Part shown: positions 39,732-49,915 of the stretch, in pieces
Position numbering within the stretch: the stretch's first letter is position 1
How the letters are laid out: every line of letters starts with the position of its first letter
Assembly: GCA_049487715.1 (NCBI GenBank)
Contig: CP150576.1
Location: forward strand, 186,001-250,000
Length of the DNA stretch: 64,000 nt
Source: Pycnococcus provasolii
Lineage: Eukaryota; Chlorophyta; Pseudoscourfieldiophyceae; Pseudoscourfieldiales
Direction: 5' to 3'
Program-made: the position numbers and the translations under genes
Notes under the pieces: model-generated
Database searches by the model: none
Told to the model about the DNA's origin: nothing
What the model saw: only the letters and a program-made list of their open reading frames with translations

Positions 39732-40874
39732 ATGGCGCCGCCGGTCCCGATCGTCTTTCCCACCGCACCTGCTCCTGGTGCTCCTCTTCAAGATCTTCAA
39801 GAGGCTGTTCCTGTTCCTGTTCCTGTTCCTTTGGGATTTGAAGATATCGCAACAGCTGCTCAATTAGAAGCGGACAAACACAGGGCAAGAGCAGAAAGAT
39901 TCAACAGCGAATATGTTCCGCCCAAAGATGAACGTCTCTTGAACGAAGTTAACACTTGGCAGGCGGAGCAGCGAGAAAGGTACTCGAGAAAGGGGGACGC
40001 ATTCGTTACCGGAATCGACTTCGCATCGCCGGATGAAATACAAAAGAGAGAAGCGCGCGCAGCCAAGTACGGGGTCACGGCGGAGCCCACGCCGACGCCG
40101 GCGGGACCGGCGCCGGGAATCCCGCACGCCGACGACCCGGAGGAAGCGGCGAGGCGAAAAAGGAGAGAAGAGCGCTTTGGACCGATGGAGTCAGCGCCAG
40201 AACCAACCATGGCGTCAGCGGCGCCGGACGACGACGGCATGGACGTAGACACGCTTGAGCCGCCGCGAGAACCACCCGCACACGAGGCGATCAGGCCGGA
40301 TGCCGTGCACCTTTATGGCGTGGACATGCTCAACAATAACGAAGTACTCAGCTACTTTCTCTCGTATGGCCCGTCGTACGTCGAGTGGATCGACGACTCG
40401 AGCTGCAACGTCGTGTTCCCGGACGCGGGAGGATGTGCGCGCGCACTTGCTGGGCGCGGGAAACCCATCGACGAGGACGGCGGAGACAGCGCGACGGCGC
40501 AGACGACGGGGATCAACCGCGCGTGGCACCGTGGCCCAGACTTCATGCGAGGAAAGCTTGCCGTGCCGTTGATGTACAGAATGGCAACTGTCGCGGACGT
40601 GAGGCCCGAACTGCGCGGGGAGAAAAAGGAGAAGAGCAGGAGGCTGTGGCGCGCGACTCCCACCGAGAAGAAGAACCGGAACATGCAATTCAAGTTGACT
40701 GGCGCGCTCGCCCCGAAGGCTGGCGTAAAGAAGCGGCGCGGAGGAAAGGGCGGCGGGCGTGGTGGCGGTGCTGCTGTTGCAATGATGGAGGCCGCCGTTG
40801 TGGAAGCGACGGCTGAGGAAGACAAGCGACTGCGCAAGGGAGGTGGGGACGACGACGACGACGATGAGACATAA
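39732..40874 (+). CDS. NCBP3: nuclear cap-binding protein subunit 3 (NCBP3)-like
   Basis: 380 aa. The core ~190-270 has VHLYGVDMLNNNEVLSYFL and YVEWIDDSSCNVVFPDAGGCARAL, the diagnostic RNA-recognition-like motif of NCBP3 (formerly C17orf85). It is followed by TPTEKKNRNMQFKL, which matches the conserved downstream region. The N-terminal half is charged with ARRKRREERFG, and the C-terminus has a RRGGKGGGRGGG basic/Gly stretch and an Asp tail. In animals NCBP3 pairs with NCBP1 and the exon-junction/TREX machinery in mRNA export. Overall length is shorter than the human protein. Confidence 0.78.
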   Translation: MAPPVPIVFPTAPAPGAPLQDLQEAVPVPVPVPLGFEDIATAAQLEADKHRARAERFNSEYVPPKDERLLNEVNTWQAEQRERYSRKGDAFVTGIDFASPDEIQKREARAAKYGVTAEPTPTPAGPAPGIPHADDPEEAARRKRREERFGPMESAPEPTMASAAPDDDGMDVDTLEPPREPPAHEAIRPDAVHLYGVDMLNNNEVLSYFLSYGPSYVEWIDDSSCNVVFPDAGGCARALAGRGKPIDEDGGDSATAQTTGINRAWHRGPDFMRGKLAVPLMYRMATVADVRPELRGEKKEKSRRLWRATPTEKKNRNMQFKLTGALAPKAGVKKRRGGKGGGRGGGAAVAMMEAAVVEATAEEDKRLRKGGGDDDDDDET

Positions 40875-41129
40875 GTAAATAGTTAGTATGGAACTCCTAT
40901 GGACCACCTTGGGAGGGGGGGGTGTTTTTCTAGTTTTTCCGTTCGTTTTTTGGACGGACCGTGGGGTGTGGGGTGGGGTGGGGTTTTTTCGCACTTTTGC
41001 AGGAACTTGTTCCTTGCCGCGCAAGTCTGGCAAGTCTCATGACATGACACACGCTTGCGCCGATGGCGCGCAGTGTTTCAAAGGTAGCGTCACTTACATA
41101 CGTGCATTTCATGCACGAACCCTTTCACG

Positions 41130-41574
41130 TTATAACCGACGCGGCGCGTGTGAGGGGAGTCTGACGCCAGGAGGAGAAGGAGCAGAAGGAGGATGAAGTC
41201 GCGGTCGGCCTCGGGGTTTCTTCGGTTGCTCAGGCCGAAACAATCGCGGTCGGCCTCGGGGTTTGCGCATTAGGATGTCAGACGCAGATTGCCCTAACCC
41301 TAACCCTGCTGAAATCCTAATGCGCAAACCGTCGTCTGTCGTCGTCGTCACTGTCGTCGTTGTCGTCGTCTGGGTACCCCTCCCATTCTTCATCATCGTT
41401 GTCATCAAGCAATTCGCCGCTGGGTTCAAACTGTGACATCACGTCGGCATCATCGTTCCAAAGCCACCATGCGCCATCACCGTACCAATCAAGCGCAGAT
41501 ATCCGCGCCGCCACCAGTCCAAGAATGAGTGTATGCGTCCGACACCGTGCTGCACGCCCTGTGTGATGTGTCAT
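41130..41574 (-). CDS. small AT-hook protein region (possibly two exons or broken)
   Basis: An ATG at 41574 opens an 85-aa frame (41574-41317) with a Trp-rich middle (WYGDGAWWLWNDD) and an Asp-rich end. In another frame, from ATG 41270 to the stop at 41130, the peptide has two AT-hook motifs, KPRGRPRLF and KPRGRPRLH, encoded by a 21-bp direct repeat (41199-41219 and 41244-41264). An intron or frameshift could join them; no clean splice sites are visible. AT-hooks bind the minor groove of AT-rich DNA. The frames are separated by the telomere-repeat hairpin at 41261-41329. Confidence 0.35.
41261..41329. repeat. 16-bp inverted repeat with CCCTAACCCTAACCC in the loop
   Basis: GTTTGCGCATTAGGAT (41261-41276) is perfectly inverted at 41314-41329. 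The 37-nt loop holds CCCTAACCCTAACCC at 41292-41306. Confidence 0.85.
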
Positions 41575-41667
41575 CGAGCAATATGTCGGGTTACGAGGCC
41601 GCGGGTGCAGGCGGGCGTTGGGGTTTTGGTTGTCCCCCTTCTTGCATGGTGAGGTGAGTGGGTGTTG

Positions 41668-42051
41668 TCACGCACCACAAGCCTCAGAGGCTGCAGTTAT
41701 TTGCAATAAATAAACCTTAGAATTCAATGCTTCCATCGCGGCTATGATCAATGACCGGGGTGATAATGCTCTTTCACGCGTCACTTGCGTTAGGCTACCG
41801 TGCCTTTTCAACGACTCCCATGCGGTTTCCCCAATCTCCTCCTTCGTCAGCGTGGTCTCTCGTGCAACGCCTGCCACCCCTGACCGTGCCCACTGTTCCT
41901 CCTGTCTCCTTCGATCGTGTAGCAATCTATTGACTCCTGTCGTGCATGCCAAGCTCGTCCACACGCATTCGCCACCACCTCCTTTCTTCATCTTCGCACA
42001 TATCGCGCTCGCCTTCATGAACGTGACGGCTGGGTCTGTGCTTTGCCCCAT
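41668..42051 (-). CDS. hypothetical protein, 127 aa
   Basis: Starts at ATG 42051. The sequence is protein-like, with a CxxxxC-bearing N-terminus and a helical, charged second half (TLTKEEIGETAWESLKRHG... RSLIIAAMEALNSKVYL). There is no signal peptide, membrane helix or known domain. A telo-box (42100-42112) lies 49 bp upstream of the ATG, as in several confident genes here, which supports it being expressed. It could also be a gene remnant. Confidence 0.45.
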   Translation of the reverse strand: MGQSTDPAVTFMKASAICAKMKKGGGGECVWTSLACTTGVNRLLHDRRRQEEQWARSGVAGVARETTLTKEEIGETAWESLKRHGSLTQVTRERALSPRSLIIAAMEALNSKVYLLQITAASEACGA

Positions 42052-42099
42052 CTCGCCTTGCAGGATGATCTACCCTCACAGGACCATTTCCGCCCCGTT

Positions 42100-42112
42100 A
42101 AAACCCTAACCC
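42100..42112 (+). promoter_or_regulatory. telo-box AAAACCCTAACCC
   Basis: Single AAACCCTAA-type box upstream of the 127-aa minus-strand ORF. Confidence 0.45.
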
Positions 42113-42420
42113 ATATGCCCCCCCTCCCTGACGGGAGCGCCCTTGACCCTTCTTGAGTCAAAAACAATAAAACATGATCAATAAGTAGAGGAGCGCTAAC
42201 TTCAGTTGAGGCAGTCTCCTGGCATGACAGAGTGCGCCAGCGCCTTGCGGGCGAAGAGGTGGCGAACTCGCGACGCGAGCGCATAAACGGGACCGGGATC
42301 CAACCGGGATCCCAAATCGAAATTCCTCCGGGTTGTTGGAAGAAAGTTCTACGACGGATCCCCCCGCAAGTGGGCCATCAGAAAAAGATAAGGTTGTCCC
42401 CTTTCTTTCCACGTCAAGCC

Positions 42421-43146
42421 ATGGCGTTCTGGGGTGCGTGGACGCCGCCGCAAGTCGTCAGGTGCGCCGCCGCGCGACCCGCCTCGCCCCCGTACCTGTA
42501 CTACGCGGGTGGGGTTTATCTGTTCAGTCTTGCCACGCAACGCTTTGCGAAGATGGTGCGGCGGCGGCGGCAGCGCGCGAAGCTAGGAGGAGGAGGAGCG
42601 AGTTCCACCGGGGAGTCGTCCGCGCTCGCCTCAGCCGCTCGCTCGATAGCGTCGCGGCACTGGGACTTCGGCTTCTGGGAACGCGCGGCGGCAGGTACCG
42701 TCCTAGGACGCAGCATGCTCTCAAATACACAGCTAAAAAGATGGTTCTTTGCAGCACTGGCGCGCGCGGGCGACGACGTACGCGACGACAGGGAGTTCGA
42801 GGAGTATTTGGGTGCTGTTATTGCCGCGTACTTCGACGAAGCAGAGAAGGTGAACGTTCGCGCTGACATCGCGTTTTGCCACGCGATGCTGTACACGGGC
42901 TGGTTCCGGAGATGTGATCGGTCTTGCTATGCGTTTGGCGACGAGCTGTGGGGCGGTGCGAAGCGGCACGACACGATGGATGCTGGTGTGCGAGCGCACG
43001 TCGCGGCGCTTGCCGCAACGACACGTGACAACGCGCTTCTCCGGTGGGAGGACCTGCGAAGTGCGCACGACGCGGGCGTCGGTCGTTCTATCGCGGCTCT
43101 CTACCGGCAGATTCACTACGAGACGGCGTACATCAAGTCTCCCTAA
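42421..43146 (+). CDS. hypothetical protein, 241 aa
   Basis: ATG at 42421. It has an aromatic N-terminus (MAFWGAWTPPQ), a hydrophobic stretch around YLYYAGGVYLFSLA and a basic KMVRRRRQRAK. A helical C-terminal domain (~100-235) contains FEEYLGAVIAAYFDEAEKV, DIAFCHAMLYTGWFRR and a CysxxxCys. No family is recognised. Its last ~25 codons and 3' flank are the start of the 1.4-kb direct repeat, so an identical C-terminal peptide (GVGRSIAALYRQIHYETAY...) is encoded again at 46855-46930 without the rest of the gene. Confidence 0.55.
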   Translation: MAFWGAWTPPQVVRCAAARPASPPYLYYAGGVYLFSLATQRFAKMVRRRRQRAKLGGGGASSTGESSALASAARSIASRHWDFGFWERAAAGTVLGRSMLSNTQLKRWFFAALARAGDDVRDDREFEEYLGAVIAAYFDEAEKVNVRADIAFCHAMLYTGWFRRCDRSCYAFGDELWGGAKRHDTMDAGVRAHVAALAATTRDNALLRWEDLRSAHDAGVGRSIAALYRQIHYETAYIKSP

Positions 43147-44489
43147 CTAATGTGTGCGTGATGATACATGTAGTAGTATTTACCAGTATGTGCATTATTT
43201 ATTTTAGTTCGTTTATATATACAGTACTTGGCTGGCCGCCCACGTCTTTGTCGTATTTTTTATATGGGATATGAGCACGCTGAGAACACGCGAATAACAT
43301 ACATGCGCGCGCACAGTCCGTCTTCATCATGAGCTCACTCACTCACTCTCTTCTCTCTCTCTCTCTTCGCGCGCGGTTGTTGATGTTAAGGTTCGTGACC
43401 CGAACGTGCGCCCCACAAATCGAACTCAGAACAGGAAACACGGAGGTTCTCAGGGTAACCCCCCTTTTTTTTTGGTACAAAGTAGGAAGAACATTTGGAA
43501 CATTTTTACTCGCGAGCGAAAGACCTCGCACTTCCCCTTCCCTTAGTTCCCTACCACCAACCACATCCTCACCCCCCTGATCACCCCCCTGATCAATCCC
43601 ACCCCGATCAACCACGTCCTCCTCCACCTCCTCCTCATTTCGATCTTCCCCTTCCCTACCACCCCACCCCGTCACCAACAACGTCCTCATCCCCCTGACG
43701 TCTGATCCCCCTCGTCATCACCCTGACCGTCTCCCAGGTCCGTCTCCCTCGTCATCGCCTCCCCACAAATCAACCAGCAAGCCAACCACCCCACGAAGGT
43801 GGGAATGGGGTGACGATTTTGACCACCCCCCATATTTTCCCTTTTTCTCTTCTTTCTTCTTCTTCTTTTTCTTCTTTTTCTTTTTCTTCTTTTTTCTCTC
43901 TTTTTTTTTTCTTCAGACTTACCTGGGTATCCCGTTGTGTATCAGGAACACACAGGGAAGGAGAGTTCGTGCGGGGGCTCATCGAAGCCCACACTGCACT
44001 TCCGCGCACTCTCCTTGTGGAAGCCTATTGGTGGACACCTACCACAATCTTTTTAGCCAAGTCGGCGCAAGCGCCACTGGCCTTTCCCAACCCCTACCAT
44101 TCTCTAACCCCGAAATCCAATCTATTCCCACCTATCTCCCTCCCTTTCTTTCACGTGCAATGTTCTAAAGGCGATGGAGAGGGCGCGTGAAAGAGGTGAG
44201 TGGGCGAGTGCGTCGCCTGCTCGCCGCCGCCGGCCAACGCTAGCCACAGCAGCCATGCGGCGGTGTCGCAGCCTTCTTTGGTGGAGTCGCAGTCTCAACG
44301 TCTTTCGCAGCTCCTTTTAGGCTCTGCCAATCACAACAACAATAACAACCACTTTTCTGCCGCCATGCCTGCACATAAAAGGAGCAGCAGTGGCGAACTG
44401 CTCGCGGCAGCCACGGCGCTGCGAAGCACGTCGGCGGCGGATCTCGACGACGCCTTGTGAACAATAACGAGCACGCCAAAAAAATGTTT
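43070..44489 (+). repeat. 1.4-kb direct repeat, copy 1
   Basis: Near-identical (single-base and small indel differences) to 46854-48554 once the MITE in the second copy is removed. It contains the end of the 241-aa gene, its AT-rich 3' flank, CT microsatellites, CACCCCCCTGATCA repeats, an ~80-nt pyrimidine tract ending in CAG, and a coding-like stretch ending GELLAAATALRSTSAADLDDAL. GTCTTTCG at 44300-44307 is the unoccupied MITE target. Confidence 0.9.
43834..43916 (+). other. ~80-nt polypyrimidine tract ending TTCTTCAG
   Basis: Almost uninterrupted C/T followed by CAG, the form of an exceptionally long 3' splice site, repeated in copy 2 (about 47617-47698). The downstream exon would begin at 43917. 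No matching donor has been identified. Confidence 0.4.
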
Positions 44490-46853
44490 GATGCACACGA
44501 CGGATTTGGTTCCGTACCGCCTAGGGAGCGCGCACTTTCGCATGTTCCAACTCACCGCATCCGCTTGCGGGAACCCCAAGGCGTGCGAGTGGAACGGGTC
44601 CGAGGACACCAAATTCAAGGAGATGTCGAGCGCACGCGCGCGCACGTGCTCGGATGGCACGCTGGGCGCCTGGGGCGCTTGGGACAAGACACCCGCGCAG
44701 GCTTCGTGCAATCAGGGCTGCTCGATTGCGGTCCACGGCCAGGACGTGACTGAGGAGCGGACGATGTACCTCGAGGCGCTCCCGAACAACACCTGCACGG
44801 CGGAAGAGCAGACGCGTTCAGCCCAATGTCAAGACGGCTCGATCGTACCGGTCGGGGCTTGGTCGGGCTCCTATGCCTCCTCGGAGTGCGTCGGCGGATG
44901 CGGCGAGGCCAAGTACGGCCAGCTCCACATCGAAACTCGGCTGCGATACATGGAGGAGCTCGCATCGTCTGAATGCGTTTCGGAGGTTCAGACCCGACAA
45001 CGTCTCTGCGGCGAGGCGGGGGCCTTTGGCGAGTGGTCGGCGTGGTCGGGCGAGAACGGGTACACCTACGAGCAGTGCGTGGTGGGATGCGGGGACGGCA
45101 TCGTGCCGGGCGACTGCGAGAGCCGATATCGCGAGAAGTACCTCGAAGACCTCCCCGCGGGGCAATGCAAACAGGAAACGCAAGAGTCCTATCGCACCTA
45201 CAGTCCGCTCGATCCGCAGCCGTGGGGCCCCGTACGACGGGAGCTACACGTTCGACCGCCTGCACGCCCGGCTGCGGCTCGGTCAGCCACGGGCAACAGG
45301 TTTCGGACGAGCGCATCTTGTACCAAGCCGAGCTCCCGGACGGCGAGTGCGTTGAAGAGATTCAAACTCGAAGCAAGACGTGCACCGCGGGGGGCCTCGA
45401 CGAGACGTGGACGGTGTGATCGGGAACCTTCGGCGCTTCGGGGTGCACCCAGGGGTGCGCAGCGGACGAGATGCATCACGGCGAGGTGCACACCTCCTCG
45501 CGCGATCGGTTTGAGGCGCGCCGCCCGCTCGGCGCGTGCGCCGTCGAGACGCAGACGGCGAGCCTGCGCTGCGACCGGGGCAACACGGTCACGGACGGGT
45601 GGTCAGGCGCCTTCAAATTCGAGGACTTTGTCGATGGATGCGAGGGGCTCACGGCACACGAGGAGGTCCAGAGCCGCTCGTTGATGGTCTTTGTCGAGGA
45701 GTACCCCGTTGGGTCGTGCGCCTCTGTTCCGAGGAAGTCCAGCCGCGAGTGCACGAACGGCGCGTTCGGCGAGTGGGTGGACGATCGTGAGTACGGCGAG
45801 ACCTTTTCGCTGTGCAGCGACGGCTGCGGCCGAATGCGGCATGGGGACGAGACGGCAACGCAGGTTGTAATGTACGAGGCCGGCGACGTCGCCTGCTCGC
45901 CTGTCGCCGTGTACGTCACGGAGCGGTGCGTTGATGGAGAGCTCACGATCGACGATTCCGAAAACACGTCCTCGTTGACTTCTGTATGCTACGCGCCGTG
46001 CAACGACACGGTCGATGGCGCCGTCCGCACCGAGGAGCGCACCATGTACCTCGAGACGCACCCGTTTGGGGAGTGTGTCGCTCAGAACCAGACCCGCGGG
46101 CGCATGTGCATGAACGGGCAATACGAGGCATGGTCCATGTGGGATAAGACGTACACTTACGAGACGTGCGAGCCCAGCTGCGGCTCGTGGCGTCACGACG
46201 AGGGGTCCATGCAGCTCGCCACCATGTACATAGATGACCTACCCGTTCAAGACTGCATATCGGTGCTTACCTCTACGACCATGACGTGCGCCGCCGGCGA
46301 CATGGTTGCCTCGAGCCCCGAGACGAATCTGACCGAGACGTGCATGAACGGCTGCGGCGACGCCGAGCACGGCGCCGTCGTCTTCGATAATCGCGTCATG
46401 TACCGAGCCAGCTTCCCCGACGGGCCGTGCCTCTCCGAGACGCAGTATCGCGCGCGCACCTGCGAGAACGGCTTTTTCGAGGCACCGAGCCAATGGAATG
46501 GGATGTACCAGTTTTTCTATTGCAACCCAGGGTGCGGCAAGGGGTTCCTCAGCGGCGAGACGCGCACGATCGAGGAGACCCGGTTCGTGGAACGTTTCCC
46601 CATCTTATCATGCAACCCCGAGAAACGGTCGACAGTCGAGACGTGCGTCAAGGGCAGCTTGGTGAGAGAGGTAATCTCCGGCGAGACGCTCACGTACGAC
46701 GAGTGCATCCCAGGGCGCCAAACAAGCCGTCACGGCGACACCGAGCATCGAAAGGTGATCATGTTAGCGAGGAGCTCCCCATGGAAGGATGCGACTCGAA
46801 CGAGGTTGAAATGACCCGCACGTGTGATAACGCAACACTCGCCGAGTGGACAT
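44490..46853 (+). pseudogene. decayed gene for a Cys-rich tandem-repeat extracellular protein
   Basis: Encodes about a dozen ~50-residue units with the pattern W(S)G.YTYExCxxGCGxxxHG...E.R.MYLE.LPxxxC..E.QTR.C.NG. These are thrombospondin-like Cys/Trp repeats also seen in some bacterial and protist surface proteins. The reading frame is broken. It runs to ~45225, shifts twice by ~45262, and meets an in-frame TGA at 45418 where the repeat pattern expects Trp. It is open again to ~46750, shifts once more, and is cut at 46853 by the second 1.4-kb repeat. The 5' end is cut at 44489 by the first repeat, and no signal peptide is present. It is thus an internal gene fragment trapped between the repeats. 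Confidence 0.75.
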
Positions 46854-48554
46854 ACGCGGGCGTCGGTCGTTCTATCGCGGCTCTCTACCGGCAGATTCAC
46901 TACGAGACGGCGTACATCAAGTCTCCCTAACTAATGCGTGCGTGATGATACATGTAGTAGTATTTACCAGTATGTGCATTATTTATTTTAGTTCGTTTAT
47001 ATATACAGTACTTGGCTGGCCGCCCACGTCTTTGTCGTATTTTTTATATGGGATATGAGCATGCTGAGAACACGCGAATAACATTCATGCGCGCGCACAG
47101 TCCGTCTTCATCATGAGCTCACTCACTCACTCTCTCTCTCTCTCTCTTCGCGCGCGGTTGTTGATGTTAAGGTTCGTGACCCGAACGTGCGCCCCACAAA
47201 TCGAACTCAGAACAGGAAACACGGAGGTTCTCAGGGTAACCCCCCTTTTTTTTTTGGTACAAAGTAGGAAGAACATTTGGAACATTTTTACTCGCGAGCG
47301 AAAGACCTCGCACTTCCCCTTCCCTTAGTTCCCTACCACCAACCACATCCTCACCCCCCTGATCACCCCCCTGATCAATCCCACCCCGATCAACCACGTC
47401 CTCCTCCACCTCCTCCTCATTTCGATCTTCCCCTTCCCTACCACCCCACCCCGTCACCAACAACGTCCTCATCCCCCTGACGTCTGATCCCCCTCGTCAT
47501 CACCCTGACCGTCTCCCAGGTCCGTCTCCCTCGTCATCGCCTCCCCACAAATCAACCAGCAAGCCAACCACCCCACGAAGGTGGGAATGGGGTGACGATT
47601 TTGACCACCCCCCATATTTTCCCTTTTTCTCTTCTTTCTTCTTCTTCTTTTTCTTCTTTTTCTTTTTCTTCTTTTTTCTCTCTTTTTTTTTTCTTCAGAC
47701 TTACCTGGGTATCCCGTTGTGTATCAGGAACACACAGGGAAGGAGAGTTCGTGCGGGGGCTCATCGAAGCCCACACTGCACTTCCGCGCACTCTCCTTGT
47801 GGAAGCCTATTGGTGGACACCTACCACAATCTTTTTAGCCAAGTCGGCGCAAGCGCCACTGGCCTTTCCCAACCCCTACCATTCTCTAACCCCGAAATCC
47901 AATCTATTCCCACCTATCTCCCTCCCTTTCTTTCACGTGCAATGTTCTAAAGGCGATGGAGAGGGCGCGTGAAAGAGGTGAGTGGGCGAGTGCGTCGCCT
48001 GCTCGCCGCCGCCGGCCAACGCTAGCCAGTAGCCACAGCAGCCATGCGGCGGTGGTGTCGCAGCCTTCTTTGGTGGAGTCGCAGTCTCAACGTCTTTCGT
48101 ATAGATGGCAAGGAATTTATACTAGTATATACTGAGGGGGTCAAAAGCCGGATACTAGTATTTCTCGGCAAACCCCCAATTCCCCGCACGTGCGGTGGGT
48201 ATTGCTTGAAAAGATTTATTAGAACGTTATAAACTCCCGACCAGCCTCCAACCCCTAATCTCCACACGCAAATACTAGTATATACTCGAGTATTAGTATA
48301 TACTAGTATATACTAGTATATACGCGAGCCCTCTTCTACAAATACTAGTATTTTGCCATCTATAGTCTTTCGCAGCTCCTTTTAGGCTCTGCCAATCACA
48401 ACAACAATAACAACCACTTTTCTGCCGCCATGCATGCACATAAAAGGAGCAGCAGTGGCGAACTGCTCGCGGCAGCCACGGCGCTGCGAAGCACGTCGGC
48501 GGCGGATCTCGACGACGCCTTGTGAACAATAACGAGCACGCCAAAAAAATGTTT
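46854..48554 (+). repeat. 1.4-kb direct repeat, copy 2 (interrupted by MITE)
   Basis: Second copy of 43070-44489, 3784 bp downstream. It differs by a few substitutions, a 7-bp and a 3-bp insertion near 48030-48055, and the 265-bp MITE plus an 8-bp target duplication. Similarity ends after ATGTTT at 48554. Confidence 0.9.
48100..48364. mobile_element. 265-bp MITE with 12-bp TIRs and 8-bp TSD
   Basis: Bounded by TATAGATGGCAA and its exact inverse TTGCCATCTATA, and flanked by the 8-bp direct duplication GTCTTTCG (48092-48099 and 48365-48372). The corresponding site in repeat copy 1 (44300-44307) has a single GTCTTTCG and no insert. The inside is AT-rich with many TACTAGTATA palindromes and no ORF. 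An 8-bp duplication is typical of hAT (also P and Merlin) transposases, but the terminal bases do not match a named family. It is a non-autonomous element. Confidence 0.92.
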
Positions 48555-48824
48555 CGCGAGCTCCTCAAGGACGAAGTTTTGTTGTTTCGGAGTTCCGCCA
48601 CGTGGTTTTGTGACATGCGAAGGAGTGGCGGGCGGGCGGCTTCCTGATTGCGTACGGCGCTGAAGGCGCACGTACGCTTGTAAACGAACTTAGAGAGAGT
48701 TTCGCACGTTACAAGAAAGGAAAGGAAAAAGAGGGGTGCCACGCCCAGGCCGCGGCAGGAGAAGGGAGCCCGCCCGCCCGCCCGAAGGAAGGAAGGGAAG
48801 AACCCAACCCTGCTGAACGCCTGA

Positions 48825-48840
48825 TTAGGGTTAGGGTTAG
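48825..48840 (-). promoter_or_regulatory. telo-box tract upstream of NFU
   Basis: TTAGGGTTAGGGTTAG 58 bp before the NFU ATG. Confidence 0.55.
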
Positions 48841-48898
48841 CCAAAACCCCTCGGCACCTTCCTTCCCTTCCCCACGTGATTCTTACCCGTGTCGTGTC

Positions 48899-49915
48899 AT
48901 GGCGGCGGCATCGTCGTTCTTCCACGGGTCTTTCCACAAATATCACATATCACTCATACTCGCTCATCTAAAGTCAGATGCTGCTAATATTCGTGTGCTT
49001 GGTGGGGCGTCGTCGTTCAGCACGATGGTGGTGAGCAACAAAACGTGTCGTCGTGATCCTACCTCAGCACGACCCGCGCCGCACTCGTCGTCGCAGCGTC
49101 GCACCGTGGGTACGCGTGCGGCATGCGACGGACGCACCAACGTCATGACGGATGCTGCGCGGTGCTCGCGAGGACTGTTCACCTTCGCATCGGCGTCAAC
49201 ATCAAAATCGCAAAGTCTTACGCCTCGCTTGATGATGCTCACACCACGCCGCAAGCTCTTCGTGCAGACGCAAAATACTCCCAACCCTCTCTCGCTCATG
49301 TTCCTGCCCGGCGTAGACGTCATGGCATCGCTTCCTAACAGTACTGCGAAAAGCCACGACTTTCCGAACGCGCGCTCCGCCTTGACGGCCAACTCGCCGC
49401 TTGCACGTCGCCTGTTCGGTATTGACGGCGTGACGCGCGTCTTTTATGGCAGTGACTTCGTTACAGTCACGAAGAGCGAGGAGAGGGACTGGGGCGTGCT
49501 GAAGCCTGAGATTTTTGCCGCCATTATGGACCACTACAGCAGCGGCGACCCACTGTTCGCGGAGTCCGAGGATGGCGACAACGGCGAGGGCGACGTTGAC
49601 AGCTCGACGGTGATTTTGGATACAGATTCGGAGGTTGTGGCTATGATCAAGGAGCTGCTCGACACACGCATTCGGCCTGCGGTGCAGGAGGATGGCGGCG
49701 ACATCGGGTACCGCGGCTTTGACGAACAGACGGGTGTCGTGTATTTGCAGATGCAGGGTGCGTGCGACGGCTGCCCATCGTCATCCGTGACGCTGAAGAG
49801 CGGCATCGAGAACATGCTCATGCACTACATCGACGAGGTGAAAGCGGTGGAGCAGTGGCTGGACGAGGATCCTGACGAGCCGCTCGTATTTGGGCGTTCG
49901 AAGGAAACCGAGTAA
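48899..49915 (+). CDS. NFU1: NFU-type Fe-S cluster scaffold/carrier, mitochondrial
   Basis: 338 aa. A long Ser/Arg-rich leader (~115 aa) suggests organelle import. The Nfu N-terminal domain (~118-215) begins FVQTQNTPNPLSLMFLPG, as in mitochondrial NFU1/NFU4/5. It is followed by an acidic linker and the NifU-like C-terminal domain (~245-320). The cluster-binding CxxC lies in GACDGCPSSS, and IRPAVQEDGGDI is the family signature. It delivers 4Fe-4S clusters to targets such as lipoyl synthase. The N-terminal domain separates it from plastid NFU2/3, so mitochondria are preferred. Confidence 0.92.
   Translation: MAAASSFFHGSFHKYHISLILAHLKSDAANIRVLGGASSFSTMVVSNKTCRRDPTSARPAPHSSSQRRTVGTRAACDGRTNVMTDAARCSRGLFTFASASTSKSQSLTPRLMMLTPRRKLFVQTQNTPNPLSLMFLPGVDVMASLPNSTAKSHDFPNARSALTANSPLARRLFGIDGVTRVFYGSDFVTVTKSEERDWGVLKPEIFAAIMDHYSSGDPLFAESEDGDNGEGDVDSSTVILDTDSEVVAMIKELLDTRIRPAVQEDGGDIGYRGFDEQTGVVYLQMQGACDGCPSSSVTLKSGIENMLMHYIDEVKAVEQWLDEDPDEPLVFGRSKETE

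Noticed and set aside
43070-48554. The 1.4-kb repeats as LTRs of a retrotransposon
   Set aside because: No TG...CA ends, no primer-binding site or polypurine tract, no gag/pol inside, and no target duplication.
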